Made by a program: the position numbers and the translations under genes
The notes under the pieces: generated by a model
Seen by the model: the letters and a program-made list of their open reading frames with translations, nothing else
The model's database searches: none
Told to the model about the DNA's origin: nothing
NCBI GenBank assembly: GCA_964030785.1
Contig: OZ034978.1
Span: forward strand, 3,380,001-3,444,000
Direction: 5' to 3'
DNA: 64,000 nucleotides
Origin: Siderastrea siderea
Taxonomy: Eukaryota > Cnidaria > Anthozoa > Scleractinia > Rhizangiidae
Shown: positions 1-11,269 of the stretch, piece after piece
Layout of the letters: every line of letters begins with the position of its first letter
Numbering within the stretch: position 1 is the first letter of the stretch

Positions 1-438
1 TTGTGAAACACCTCACGCTCAAACGGTGAAAACGCAATGTTGTCATTTGGGGTACCCTGATACCTTAAGGTAAAATATTGGCCTTGAGGATTGCAGCTCA
101 TTAAGATGGCATACCATAAAATTCCAAAAGTAACAACCCTCACTACTTCTGGAATTAGCAGCCTTTGGGGCTCACTACTTTTAAAGGGTCGTTACTTTTG
201 GGGACCAAAAAAAGTTACATAAAGTTGGCGCCACTGAGCTCTTTTTCCCAATTAAAAGACGTAGGTTCATGAAAAATGTTGTTCGAAAATGATTTCTCAA
301 ACTCACTAATAATTCGTAAAGAGAAAACAAAAGTCACTCCCATGATAGTGGTTTGGATACCGGATCTCAATTAGCATGAAATTTTGTGAACTTTTGCTTT
401 GAATTTCTCCAAGAATGACGAATGGTTTGAGAAGCCAT

Positions 439-507
439 GAGTGTTTCATCAGGTATCCAAACACCTCAACCCACTTCTCAGCGCTTGGGTATCCTGATGA
501 AACACTC
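439..507. repeat. Short foldback (hairpin) repeat
   Basis: Positions 439-458 (GAGTGTTTCATCAGGTATCC) are repeated as an exact reverse complement at 488-507, with about 29 bases between. It has the form of a minimal hairpin MITE. No target duplication was identified. Confidence 0.7.
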
Positions 508-709
508 GGTCTCGTGTTTGATATGAAATTTGTCCTCCCACATGGGTGGGCTCTTTAGGTCTAGACAGTGTTGTCAGAGGTAGGCACGAATTGTTCCACG
601 TTTTTCTTGCAGTTCTTTTCTTAGCATAAAAACAAGAAATCTACTCCCCCTCCATGAACTGTCACACTCTCAGGCACACTCCTCCTTTTACCAGTTATAC
701 TCTCACGAA

Positions 710-800
710 ATAAAGAAGCTATTTGGACCTGGCTATCCGCTGGTTTGGTATATACTAAAACAATTATTCACCTCAGTGTCGGTGAAAGGACACTTTATCC
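710..800. repeat. Dispersed repeat fragment (pair with 10380-10460)
   Basis: The stretch holding TGGTTTGGTATA and a CACCTCAGTGT-like motif recurs in reverse complement near 10380-10460. The second copy (about 10300-10460) is itself palindromic in style, with CACCGAAGTGG and CACTGAGG arms. Family not identified. Confidence 0.45.
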
Positions 801-2550
801 CCTATCTCCCCTATTTGGTATTTTTTGCCCTCTTAGTCTAGTGCTGAAACCAATCAAAAACTGTCTCCTGCCCCTCTATTTGTGAGTTTTACAGGGTTCG
901 ACATCTCCACTCGCCCGGTCACCAGAGGAAAGTTAAAATCAAACGGGGCTAATAAATACTGTGCATTTGGTAGTCCAGGGGCGAGAAGAATCTTGGAGAT
1001 ATATATATATACATTTTTTTAACATACCATAAAAACTCACTGGAACACACTGGAGCCACATTGTGAAGTTGTTATTATTCTTGCTGGAAACTGTTCTAAA
1101 ACAACCGCAGAACCATGGTGTATTTCACTCAGTCTTTCGCACATCCATCGCAAGTGTTCCACTGCACATACTTGAGTTGGTAGCCACGCAACCTCCGGCT
1201 TTTATTACCAGGTTACTACGTTAGACAAGATAGTAGGTGTGTTCACAGGCAGCCCAAGTCTTTGTACTCAGGCTGGGGAATAAAATTTCGGTGACTTTGA
1301 ATGTTAAATAACACTAAATTTCAACATTTTTCGGTGAAATGAATAAAACTAACTTACCTCTTACATGTGTGTGTGTTTTTTGGGCTTATTTCATCGTTTT
1401 GCGCTTTCTTTGACATGACTGTTGCTACCTTCACAGTCTTATGAGCTTGACAACTTGTTTTACAACAATGGGCTTAACGCTTGCAGCAAATAGACAGCTG
1501 TCACTTAGCTTTTAAAGCTATTAAGGTCCTTCACAGTCTTAAGCTCTACTGCCAGGGTGTAAATGATATGGATGACGAAAGACATTGGTAAGGTACCTGG
1601 GTGACGGAAATGTGCTGTAGTTAGTAGATTTTTGAAGCTCACTTGTGCAGTGGCTAGTGACTTAACTCAACAGAAGTTGAACCCTGGTTTTAGTTAGGGG
1701 TTAGGGGAAAGGCAGCTTTTTAGCCTATCACATGAGATTGCACACAGAAAATGGCGCCACATGCAGATCGGCCCTAGATTTTCAATGTGTATTTTTTTTT
1801 CTACTCTTGAAATTAAAATACTTCTAATCTGGAGCTCAAAATGAAATGGAATTACCCTGAGAAATAATCAACCGCCGAAACAGAGGACATGGAGCTCTTT
1901 AACCCTTTCACCATTCTGTTTCTGGTACAAAAATCCCCCTGAACAGCGGATTTCTAGCTATGTCAAACTTTCAGCCCAAAATAGCATGAAATAATTTTCA
2001 AACAAGGTTTGCACACTTCAAATAAGCTTTTGTGTTCTAAAAATTATAGCACAAGCAAGAAAATTCATGACAAAAACATCTTGATAAATTAGAACATTTA
2101 TTTCATTCAAAAAAGAGCGGAAAATTAATGGAAACTTTGTACATCTCTCACTGCATTGTTCAACTGCATGTAAAACCTGACTCTAGAAAACGGTGTCCTC
2201 TTAACAGGACAGTTAAGAGTCCATACCACTTTGGTTTTTGCATCAGAGGTCTTTGATAACTCAAGCTATTCACCATTGACAAACTGTGAAAATAATTCCT
2301 TCCCAGTCTTAAAACTGGCCTCAAAGTTCTAACTCTTAGAAAGAGCATCATCTCACTCAATTAAAATGTGGCGGAAAACATCAATTTGCACATCTTCACT
2401 TCATGTTTTAATGGAGTTTCCTTTCCTCATTTCATGATTCAAGGACGCCATTTTGAAGCCTAACCATGTGGTTTCAATTTAAATACATTGGCCCCCCTCT
2501 AAGAGACTAGTTACTAGGTCTCCCGACCTCAATTCTTAAGCAGTCTAATG

Positions 2551-2573
2551 TTGCGGTCAGATTCGCACTAGAA
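2551..2573 (+). repeat. Left terminal inverted repeat of Harbinger element
   Basis: The first 15 bases match the right end exactly and the next 8 partly. It is preceded by TAA at 2548-2550. Confidence 0.9.
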
Positions 2574-2938
2574 TCTTGCTTGACATGTCATTGCTGTTTA
2601 TATAGCAAATTCCAAGCACGATATTCAGTGTGACCGATCAAGCGCGTGATCGCATGCTTGCTTGAAATCTAACCCCAGAGTAAATAAAAGTACAAAGGAT
2701 CCAAAGCTCAGCACAAGAGCGGTGTGTACTGCTCTTGAACTGTGCTAAATAAATAAAGTATATTTTTCTTACGAGATTCGTCCAATGGGGAGACACCACT
2801 TTCGAGAGCTTTTAAGCCATCAAAATTTAACCGTGTCAGTTCTATTCAGGGCATCAGAATCTCACGAACTGCAAACAGGCAGCATATGCAAATCGGCTCT
2901 CAATTACTCTGAAAATTCAACGAAAAAGGATGTCTTGA

Positions 2939-3925
2939 GATCACAATTCACCGATTCCTTTCGTTGATTCGACTTATGGCCATGGCTTCCCAGTCCAATT
3001 TCCACCTCAAGGTAGACCCTTTCAGACGGGTCATGCCTCCGAAAGGAGCAACTATGGCGTTGCACAATTCGCGAACGCGGCTATCGAGCGTTCTGCAGCC
3101 ACTTTTCCTTCAGCTGCCCCATTCCAGCCTTTCCACCCTCCAGTTTTTCAAAGAACACCAAGGGAAGCAGAAGGTGTCGAAAATATGTTTTCCTCATCAT
3201 CAGAAACATGCAGACCTGAAGCAGGTTCAAGCACTCAAAACGAAGAAAATGGCGCGAAACCAGCAAGCCAAACGAAGTGGTCCGATCAGCAGACTTCAGT
3301 GCTTGTCGAGGAGTGGAAGGAAAGGCTAGACGATGTTGAAAGTAGCAAAAGTTTGGAGGCCTGGCAAAAGATCGTTCAAGCAGTCAACAAGGCAGGTCCA
3401 CCAAAAACGATGAAACAATGCAAGGACAAATTACGAAACTTGAAGCAGGCTTACAAGGATGCAAAGAGCAACAATTTGCAGACAGGACGTGGAGCAAACA
3501 CCAGTCCCTTCTTTGATGTATTTGAGGAGGTTTTGGGCTCAAGACCTGTTGTTAAAATGCCCGGGGTAATTCAGTCATCCAGTGAACCTAGTACATCTTC
3601 GCATGCCGATTCAAGTGAATCTGATGGAGACGAAGAGTCCTCCCCAGAAGGGAAAAACAAAAGAAAGAAAGCCAATGCACCTGCTAATGCACCTCCTAAA
3701 AAGAAAGCAAGAAGAAGCAAGGAAAGCAATCAAAATGCTTTCATCGAATTGTCTGAAAAGATAATTGATATGCAAAATGCACAGGCTGAAGCGATGGCGA
3801 GATCACAAACACGTGCAGAGGAGCTTATGCTAAAGTTGGAAATGGAACAGAGAAAACTTGACGAAGACAGCCGAAGGAGAGACCAGGAATTTTTCCTCCG
3901 AATGGCTGAACTATTGAAAAAGTAG
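2939..3925 (+). CDS. Harbinger Myb/SANT-like DNA-binding protein (5' end unresolved)
   Basis: In the PIF/Harbinger superfamily a Myb/SANT (trihelix-like) protein binds element DNA and helps bring the transposase to the nucleus and the ends. Counting from the first in-frame ATG (3185, 246 aa), residues about 31-110 form the domain: WSDQQTSVLVEEW helix start, AWQKIV, and CKDKLRNLKQAYKDAK recognition region. It is followed by an acidic/serine linker, a basic stretch (KKKARRSK) like a nuclear signal, and a charged C-terminal helix (about 180-245) that could be a coiled coil. The same frame stays open upstream of this ATG to a stop at 2936-2938 and encodes a Pro/Gln/Phe-rich stretch of about 80 residues without another ATG. 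The real start therefore probably lies in an upstream exon, with an acceptor possible near 2939. It stops at 3923-3925. Confidence 0.85.
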   Translation, partial: DHNSPIPFVDSTYGHGFPVQFPPQGRPFQTGHASERSNYGVAQFANAAIERSAATFPSAAPFQPFHPPVFQRTPREAEGVENMFSSSSETCRPEAGSSTQNEENGAKPASQTKWSDQQTSVLVEEWKERLDDVESSKSLEAWQKIVQAVNKAGPPKTMKQCKDKLRNLKQAYKDAKSNNLQTGRGANTSPFFDVFEEVLGSRPVVKMPGVIQSSSEPSTSSHADSSESDGDEESSPEGKNKRKKANAPANAPPKKKARRSKESNQNAFIELSEKIIDMQNAQAEAMARSQTRAEELMLKLEMEQRKLDEDSRRRDQEFFLRMAELLKK

Positions 3926-4075
3926 AAACTAAAAATTTACTTCGGTATGGAAGAAAAGACATGAAGTATAACAGGTACTAGAGGCAATGGCCGGACTTTG
4001 CTGTTTACACTTTTAATTGCGTGACAGTTTCGTTACATAGGTAGTAGCTAAAATACAATTCTATTATATATTATT

Positions 4076-4112
4076 AACCGGCCGTCGCCATGATGGCGAC
4101 CGCCGGTTTATA
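4076..4112. repeat. GC-rich hairpin inside Harbinger element
   Basis: AACCGGC and GTCGCCAT are mirrored by ATGGCGAC and GCCGGTT around a short centre. It lies about 150 bases beyond the SANT gene stop and could affect transcript 3' ends; no function is shown. Confidence 0.5.
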
Positions 4113-4337
4113 AAATGGACACGGTTTTTGGTGAAAGCAAGTTGGCTTAACATACGAGGAAAGTGCTGTAAAGCTTGTGGTACGGGTACTCAAGAGTGGT
4201 ACTGTCTTATATAAGACGCATGCGCATGTTAGTCTTCTGAATGTTACCTTCCTATGTTTTTGTCTTTTAATTTACAGTATTTAAGATATGAACGGCGAAG
4301 GGTTGTTTAAGTTTGGGGTTTTTTGTACAGTACAGCC

Positions 4338-6142
4338 CAAAAATAATGCACGCGCAAGAACTTCTTTTTGCGTCCGCAAGCCGAGAACTTCTTGCGGCTA
4401 CTTGCAGGATGCCTGCACTTGAATACTGCAAGCCGCAAGAACGTCTTTGCGTTTAGAAGTTAAAACCGCAAGAACTTCTTTGTGGTAAGATATCTGGACC
4501 GCAAGTAAGCGCAACAACGTCTTTGCCCTAACATCTTAAAAACCCGGAACCCGGAGAAGGTAAAAAAGAGACCACTTTGTAGCGCAAGGCACGTTCGAAA
4601 TTGGCTGCCTTTGTAACTTGCAATCAGTTGTTTATTTGGTCCCTTGTAAGTTTTTTTCTTCGGTTTTGAATTTTTTATCCGATAAAGAGTTCACTAGGTT
4701 CTGAATTTGACACTGGTCGCCTTCTATGTTATTTTTTAACGGCTAGGGAGAAACGAGACTCAAACGAAGCACGCGTATGTTATTGTTTATGTGTCCCGGA
4801 GTCCCAGACATGCGGTACGCTTAGCGGCGCGAAAGATTTCGCTCGATTTATTTCACTTAAATGAGGAACAATGGCAAAGCACAGTCCATCAGTCACATTA
4901 TTAAAGAACCGACATTCACCTGTTCAGTGTTGCTGTACTTCCACCAACATATTAAACTCGGACAAACACTTTTAATTAGTTGCGCTCACACGTGTGAGAA
5001 ATGAACATGGTCACTCAGATGAGAAGAAATAATACCCGAAGTCTTAATTGGAAAAACACATTATGTTTGTAAAAATAGTTCCACTCATTACGCTGAAGTC
5101 GATATCACATTTTAAATCTTCGAAGTAAACCAAAAAAGTCTGAAGGAAACTAAAACTCCGCGATCTGAAAGAAATCCGGCACGTCAATTCTAACCTGAGT
5201 AAACACAAATCTGCCGTATGCAAATTTGGTATGATTTGCTTGAATGACATTTTGTAACGCAATGCATGAGCATTTCTCTAAGTCGTCAAGACAGCAAGCC
5301 CCGGGCAGCAAGCTGTGTCGAAAGGCGAATGTGTAGTTGAAATCATATGTCTATGCTATTTCTTCGAGTATCCCTTTTTTGCTGGGAAATTAAACTGGTA
5401 AAGATGCAGGGATTCTTGATGACTTCACCCACGCGATGGCATGACCTCCTGCATGTGTAAGTCTTGTCTTGTCTTGCCTGTCAAAGAAGAGTTCGCGCAG
5501 TTTGCCACAATTATAGCTTTTGGACCTTTTTGTTTCTATTTCTTGGATGGAATAAAAAACTGAATTGAGTCAGTTCTCAGTTGAACCCGTATCACTGTAT
5601 CTGAGACACGCTTAAAAAATTGTTCATGTTTTGTCATGTGCCGGAGATCATGTTTGCCGGGTGTTTATCTTGCAGTCGGAAAGCTGGCGGATATTCCATT
5701 TCGTGATGTGAATTTTCTTCGATACTTCGGTTGTTCGAACATTTGCTTCCTTGATTTTTTGATTAGCCTTGTGAACCTTCGCTTGACTTGGCGAATTGTC
5801 GCGCCAACACGCCAACACGCCAACACGGCGAAAAATCGCTCGAAAGCTCAGTGATATTTCAAAGAGAATAGAGCGCGAGATTCGCTCTCATTACTTTTGC
5901 AAGACCTCACACTAACACGAGCACTATAAGTTTCTTCGGCTGGACCCTCAGTACTTCTTGCGCCTTCTTGCGGCTTGCGGTAACATTAGTAACTTCTTGC
6001 GGCTAGATTTTCAACTTCTTGCGTTTCGAATGTTCTTGCGGGTAAACTGCAAAAACCTAGCACTTTCACTTCTTGCGCGGGCTTGCGTGTTCTTGCGGCG
6101 CAAGAACTTCTTGTGCCACTTCTTGCGCGTGCATTATTTTTG
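4338..6142. mobile_element. Nested 1.8-kb foldback element with CGCAAGAA/TTCTTGCG subterminal repeats
   Basis: 4338-4360 (CAAAAATAATGCACGCGCAA then GAA) is mirrored by the reverse complement ending at 6142. Both flanks, about 4338-4520 and 5945-6142, are packed with short inverted copies of GCAAGAA and TTCTTGCG; several make near-palindromes such as CGCAAGAACTTCTTGCG. Dense subterminal repeats like these usually serve as transposase binding sites. No credible gene lies between the arms, so the element is non-autonomous. I found no clear target duplication, so the outer limits are approximate. Just right of it, a direct repeat of about 19 bases (AATAGGATTGAATGCGAAA) occurs twice in a row near 6143-6178. 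Confidence 0.75.
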
Positions 6143-6199
6143 ATAGGATTGAATGCGAAAATAGGATTGAATGCGAAATTGACTGTGTTGTCTGATCTA

Positions 6200-7470
6200 G
6201 TTAGTGGTTATGGTGAAAATTTTTTTAGCGCAGGAGTTTTTTTTTATTGGGATTGACATTTTGAGGGGTGTAAAAATGTGGGAGTCAGAAGGATTTGTGA
6301 ATGTCAGGAGCATATCACGCTTCTGTGAATGTGATTTGCTTTGAAAGTTGCGTTTTGCGTGAGAGGCAGTTTCCCTTGGCGTTTTATGGGGGGGGGGGTG
6401 GTTTGCGAAGTGGATTGTAAGGTTTCTGATTGGCTAACTTGTATTTCGCCGCGGACAAAAAGGACAGTTGCGTTTTGCCGGCGTGGGCTAGGAAGAGAAG
6501 GAATTGGTACTAGTATGATGATGCAATATCAGTTGATTGCACATCAGTACATGATAGTTCTTGTGAACAGAGAGAAATGAGTGTTTATTTGAGGCGAGAA
6601 GTTGATACGAAGGAATCGTCATTAATAAGGAGATTAATTAATAAGGCAGGTGTTACGAGTCTTTTTGCATTGAAAGAACGAAAATATCTGAATATTATCG
6701 ACGGATTTGTGTGGTTTGCGTGTGGTGTTCGCTAAAGGCTACAAGCAGTCTCACTTTCCGTTCAGAGATAGATAGTGAAGGAAAAGAAAAACAGGCGAGT
6801 GAGCGCGAAATCGATTGCGGCTCGACAGGCGCGTTAGCTTTCAAAGACGTGGGCGACTTTCGTCCCCGCTCGCTTGTTTACCGGGTTAGCGGGTTAGCAA
6901 ACTGGATTTAAACATCACGTCATGAGATATTTTGACGTGCCCCATACTCTGACGATCTGCTCGAGCTCGTGTTTATCAAGCGTTATATTTTGATTCTACT
7001 GCTATGTTCACTGTTTGTATTTAAGGTCTAGGCACAACAGTACATACTTCATCGTCCCTGTGAGAGCATTCTCAGTTGTGGACGAATTCATATCGACATT
7101 CAACGTTTGAGTGATTTTGCGTTTTTCAGCACAAATAAAGCGATAAGAAAGATAAGCTGAGTCATCAGAGTTTAAACATTACGTCATCCAGTACCGCTAT
7201 AGTCAAAATATTGTGTCACACAATCACACTTTTCGTCACGCCGGTTCGTAAAAAAAGAGGATCGCTCTAACATTTGTGAAACCTAGGGGTGGGGAGGGTC
7301 AGAATGGCCGGTTAAAATGCCCATTGGGCTTTCTTGTTAAACATCTTGTTTTTGACTCTATTCATGAATTTTGCTCTTTATTGGAATTAAAAAAGGTTTT
7401 AGGGTGCATATACTTTTGTAACAAAGCAAAACAATAAAATGTTGTGTTTCTAGAATAACCTACAATTTGT
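6200..7470. other. Non-coding interior of Harbinger element
   Basis: Lies between the nested foldback element and the transposase stop. Open frames here are short and have no recognisable domain. A poly-G run occurs near 6389-6397. Nothing else is supported. Confidence 0.5.
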
Positions 7471-7477
7471 CACGTCA

Positions 7478-8749
7478 TTATAAGTCATTTTCTATTGCTT
7501 GACGAACAGCCTGAGCTGCCGGATTTCTTACAGCATGATGTAGACGTCTGGACTGCAAATATTCTCTCTCAATGCCAATGACTCTTCTCAAAATCTCCTG
7601 GTCGTCAAATTCTTCTCCTGCTTCTTGACAAAAATTATGTAAAATGCAGCATGTGAGGATAACTTCCGGTACATTGATAAACCTGTTATCCGTTCTCTTA
7701 AGCAGAATTCTCCATCTCCCTTTTAGAACACCGAAAGCCCGTTCAACAGTTACTCTTGCCGAGGAAGGAACTTTGTTAAACCGTCGCTGAGTTGGGTTCA
7801 AAACAATGTTGTTTGGGTAGGGCTTTAACAGCCATGGAAGCAGAGGGTATGCTCCATCCCCAAGTAGCAGAGGTCGAATATCGTTACCGTTTATATTTAC
7901 CACTGGCTCCCTTAGAATATTGCCATTCTCTACTTTCCTGAACAGCTCGGAATTTCGTAGAACTCGTGCATCATGCATACTGCCTGGATATCCAATTGCG
8001 GTGTCTAAGAACATTAGATTCTCCCCAACTACTGCTTGCATGATCACACTATAACGGTGTTGTCGATCAAAATAATCGAAAGGATTCTTGGGGGCCACAA
8101 TTTCGATGAGAGTTCCATCAATTGCTCCGACTGCTTGGGTAATTTTACATTCGTCTTGAAACAGGGCAATGGCTCTTGTTGTGTCACGGTGGTTGACTGG
8201 CAATTTAATAAAACGTCTCGAAAATCTGTTCAGCGCGCGGCAAAATTCTTTGGTGATTGTGACACAGGATGACTTTCCCACATCAAAGTGCGTAGCAACT
8301 TCGCGAAAGCTTGCACCTCCAGCCAACCTCCACAAAGCAATTGCCACTCGCTTAGCTGGGGGGATCGCGTCTCGCAGCCTCGTGTTTCTCCTTGAAATTT
8401 CTGGAGAAACAAGGTTAACTAACCGAAGAAACGTCTCTTTCCGCATCCTGAAGTGTTCCTTCCAATAGCGGGACTGGCTCTCGTCCTCAAGCATCAACTC
8501 AAACCAGCCAAAGCGTGGACGACGAAGTGTCCAAGGCCGTTCAGTTGGCATACTTTGCAGGTACATATATGCAACATTTAAAAGCACCAAGTTGGTTGAT
8601 GTCGCTGTTGGCAGAGTCTGCGACAATAAACCACGTTGCAGGAATAAAAACAACCTTCTCCTTCTTCGCCTCATAGCCATGCTTCGTCTATTGCAATGCA
8701 ATCGATACAACATGAGGGAAAAAAACAGCAAAGCCAAATGTTCATCCAT
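7478..8749 (-). CDS. PIF/Harbinger transposase (HARBI1-like, DDE_Tnp_4 type)
   Basis: Single open frame of 423 aa starting at ATG 8749 and ending in TAA at 7478. It is the nuclease that cuts and joins the element ends. Residues about 132-170 form a helix-turn-helix-like region (RVAIALWRLAGGASFREVA). The RNase H-like core follows: AIDGTLIEI (D211), SMHDARVL (D260), LLGDGAYPLLPWLL (D298) and TVERAFGVLKGRWRIL (E336), then ILHNFC near 369-374, all typical of the family. D211, D298 and E336 are the likely catalytic set. The length suits the family and no frameshift or stop interrupts it. An Arg-rich N terminus (about 21-32) could act in nuclear entry. It converges with the SANT-like gene of the same element. 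Confidence 0.95.
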   Translation of the reverse strand: MDEHLALLFFSLMLYRLHCNRRSMAMRRRRRRLFLFLQRGLLSQTLPTATSTNLVLLNVAYMYLQSMPTERPWTLRRPRFGWFELMLEDESQSRYWKEHFRMRKETFLRLVNLVSPEISRRNTRLRDAIPPAKRVAIALWRLAGGASFREVATHFDVGKSSCVTITKEFCRALNRFSRRFIKLPVNHRDTTRAIALFQDECKITQAVGAIDGTLIEIVAPKNPFDYFDRQHRYSVIMQAVVGENLMFLDTAIGYPGSMHDARVLRNSELFRKVENGNILREPVVNINGNDIRPLLLGDGAYPLLPWLLKPYPNNIVLNPTQRRFNKVPSSARVTVERAFGVLKGRWRILLKRTDNRFINVPEVILTCCILHNFCQEAGEEFDDQEILRRVIGIEREYLQSRRLHHAVRNPAAQAVRQAIENDL

Positions 8750-8917
8750 CGTGACTCAATAAATTGGCGCGAAATTAAAACTGAGAGTTTTCAGGTCACT
8801 TCTGTCAACACATGCTAACAAGCAAGCAGTGATTTTCTAGTTTGACCACAACAAGAATTCTCACATTCCAGCACATGCTCAGGTGACATCATAAGCAAGC
8901 GCGCTAGTTTGTAATCT

Positions 8918-8940
8918 CAAGCGCTAATCTGACCGCAACA
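8918..8940 (-). repeat. Right terminal inverted repeat of Harbinger element
   Basis: Reverse complement of the left end: 15 exact terminal bases, then an imperfect continuation. It is followed by TAA at 8941-8943. Confidence 0.9.
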
Positions 8941-8943
8941 TAA

Positions 8944-10934
8944 TTTCCGGAAAAGCTGATTAGTACGTTCAAATGGGGAAAACGGAATCCCGGTTTTCCA
9001 CTTTTGTGTGGTGAAAGGGTAAAGGACATTTGCAACAACTGTTTCTGCGCGTCCTTAAGGCACACGCAATTCACATTGTAATGTCATGCCACATCGTGCA
9101 CTGAGCGTGTGCGCCGCTGAAGAAATGTAGAGACATATACCACTATTGTTCATTTTAATATCTATGCACAGGTTTAACTCTCTTGAATGTTCAGTGACCC
9201 CTGATTTTCTTTCGATAAATCACTTTCTTTATCAATTATCTACGTTTTGTGAAAAACTGAAGAAAATCTGTGTTGTGAAAGTTTGATCTTTCTTCAACTT
9301 TTCTGTTAACACATCAACAAATTCCGCTGTTATTTTTGCTGCATGAGTTGGTAAAAGCCCACCTTAAAGGTTGAGTTTATATGAAAGGATGACACCGGTT
9401 CAAATTATTTCCTTGACAGACCCACTTTTACGAAATTTGGCTGAGAAAGTGGGTCTACAGAAAATCATTTTTAATATTTTTCAGCTAATAACCACTGAGA
9501 CCATGTTGAGTTACGAGGACCAACTTGTCAAAATTAGGGTAGTTTTTCACACGCTTTACTTCAAAAACAAAGTTGGTGACTCCCGAATATTTTTCTAATT
9601 TCTGACATAGGTAACTCACTATTTGGACTGTAGCAAAAGTACGAAAAAGAGCTGTGTTGTAGAAGATTTTCACGCAAATGTCCTTAAAGCGACGGGAAGC
9701 TGTTTCACATTGAGATTCTTTTCATTTGCAAATGAAGGTTTGCTTCAAAGTTTAAACCAAACCGCAGACTTCAAATAGATTTTACAAGACCTGGGTAAAT
9801 GCTATAGTACAGTTTATGATATTTTTAAACGTTGATTTGCTTTTTAAAAATTGTTTAACTGATCGTTTGATCCAGATTTCTAAAATTTTCATAATTTTGT
9901 CTGCAACACAGCGCCACTTTTGAACAACCAGTCGCCATGAATAGAGCTGAAGTGTCTGCAAAAACTACATACGTGTGCATGCATGCAAGAAAACCAAAAC
10001 TTTTTGCTTCTAAAATCATACAACCCCGAGCAAATGCATTGTTTATTGAATAACATTGTTGGCTGGAAAAGCTTTTCATCAATTATTCTGTCTGTTTTCA
10101 GTGATAATTGGGTTTAGGAAGCAATGTTTTGTAAACATGGTATAATTTGCATAAGCGGGTTGTGTGTCATGCTGCAATTCCCCAGGCCAGTGCTATGTAT
10201 CCCTCCATGCATGCCATATCATGCACTGATTACCTTGCCTCAAACCATGATGGCACTACATTTGACTGACTTGGTGAAACTTCTAGACTCAAAACAATTA
10301 ACAGTTATTCACCGAAGTGGAGGTGTAGAGTGGTGGATACTTGCCAAGCTGCAAAGCATCAAGGGAAATACCGACCACTCTTCACCAACACTGAGGGGAA
10401 TAATAATTATTCCCAAAATAATTATTGTTTTGGTCTATACCAAACCAGTGGATAGCCAGCACCAAATATTTCCTTTTTTTGTGTGGACTGAGGAAAAACT
10501 TGTGCACAAATTCCAAAACAATGCTGTAAGGTGAATAGCAGATACTATGTTGGGTTTGAGCAGCCAATCAGAGCACACAAACAACACTGTCTACTGGTTT
10601 TGTATATATACTACATCCTGCTAACTCGAAAGAAACACAGTGCAGGGAATACATCAAAGTCTGATAAGAACACCCTAATATGAATCTTTTCTCGTCACAC
10701 AACCAACCAAATGTTTTGAAATTCCAACTTTAAGCAAATTGTTTTTCTTTTTTGGACAACATAAACCCAATAATTTGAAAACATAAGCCAAACAAAACTC
10801 TTCACGCTCTGGTTACTTCTTGTTTCTGGCATTTGCACATTTTTCAGATATATACCAAGACCTCAACTGCCTTGTTACAGCATTCTATGCAAATTAATCT
10901 TGATCAAAATTTTTCATGTGTAAAGGATTATACC
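8944..10934. other. Intergenic DNA with one dispersed repeat
   Basis: No gene recognised. About 10300-10460 holds a palindromic-style repeat (CACCGAAGTGGAGGTG, later CACCAACACTGAGG) related to the segment near 710-800. An AATAATTATT-type inverted pair lies at about 10400-10427. Confidence 0.5.
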
Positions 10935-11039
10935 TGCAGCGTTTTTAGACCGTTTTTTTCTGTAGAGTTTTTGGTCGAGCTTGACGTTACCTCGACTGGT
11001 TTGTTTAGCATATGTGCGTGGTTTTTATTTCCTGTTTTG

Positions 11040-11260
11040 TTGTGTTGAGGTGAGTTCTGTTGTGTTGTGTCTGTTGTGTTGCGTTGTGTTGTAATCCATT
11101 ATGTTGTGTTGCGTTACGTTGTGTTGCGATCCGTTGTGTTGTGCCTGTTTTTTTGCATTGTGTTGCGATCCATTGTTTCACTGTTGTTGTTTCTGTTGAG
11201 TTGTGTTGCGTTGTGTTGCATTGTGGCCCGTTGCATTGTGTTGTGTTGCATTGTTGACAA
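11040..11260 (+). repeat. (TGTTG/CGTTG)n low-complexity tract
   Basis: Runs of TGTTG, CGTTG and related pentamers with few other bases. Open frames through it are low-complexity and not genes. The mirrored tract is at 12955-13040. Confidence 0.85.
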
Positions 11261-11269
11261 GTTCAGCAT

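Larger units (their letters stand above)
1..2547. other. Intergenic DNA, no gene recognised
   Basis: No convincing coding frame is seen; the short open frames have no recognisable domain and no splice support. A short hairpin lies at 439-507. About 710-800 resembles, in the opposite orientation, a segment near 10390-10450 and is probably a dispersed repeat. A short (AT)n run sits near 1000-1015. The region ends at the left end of the Harbinger element. Confidence 0.6.
2551..8940. mobile_element. Complete PIF/Harbinger DNA transposon
   Basis: A 6.39-kb element is bounded by inverted ends: 2551-2565 reads TGTTGCGGTCAGATT and 8926-8940 is its exact reverse complement, with weaker similarity for about 8 more bases. 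TAA directly precedes (2548-2550) and directly follows (8941-8943), the 3-bp target duplication known for PIF/Harbinger elements. Inside are the two genes expected of the superfamily, convergently placed: a Myb/SANT-like protein on + and a DDE transposase on -. Neither frame is broken, so the element may be young or still active. A separate foldback element lies between the two genes. Confidence 0.92.
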
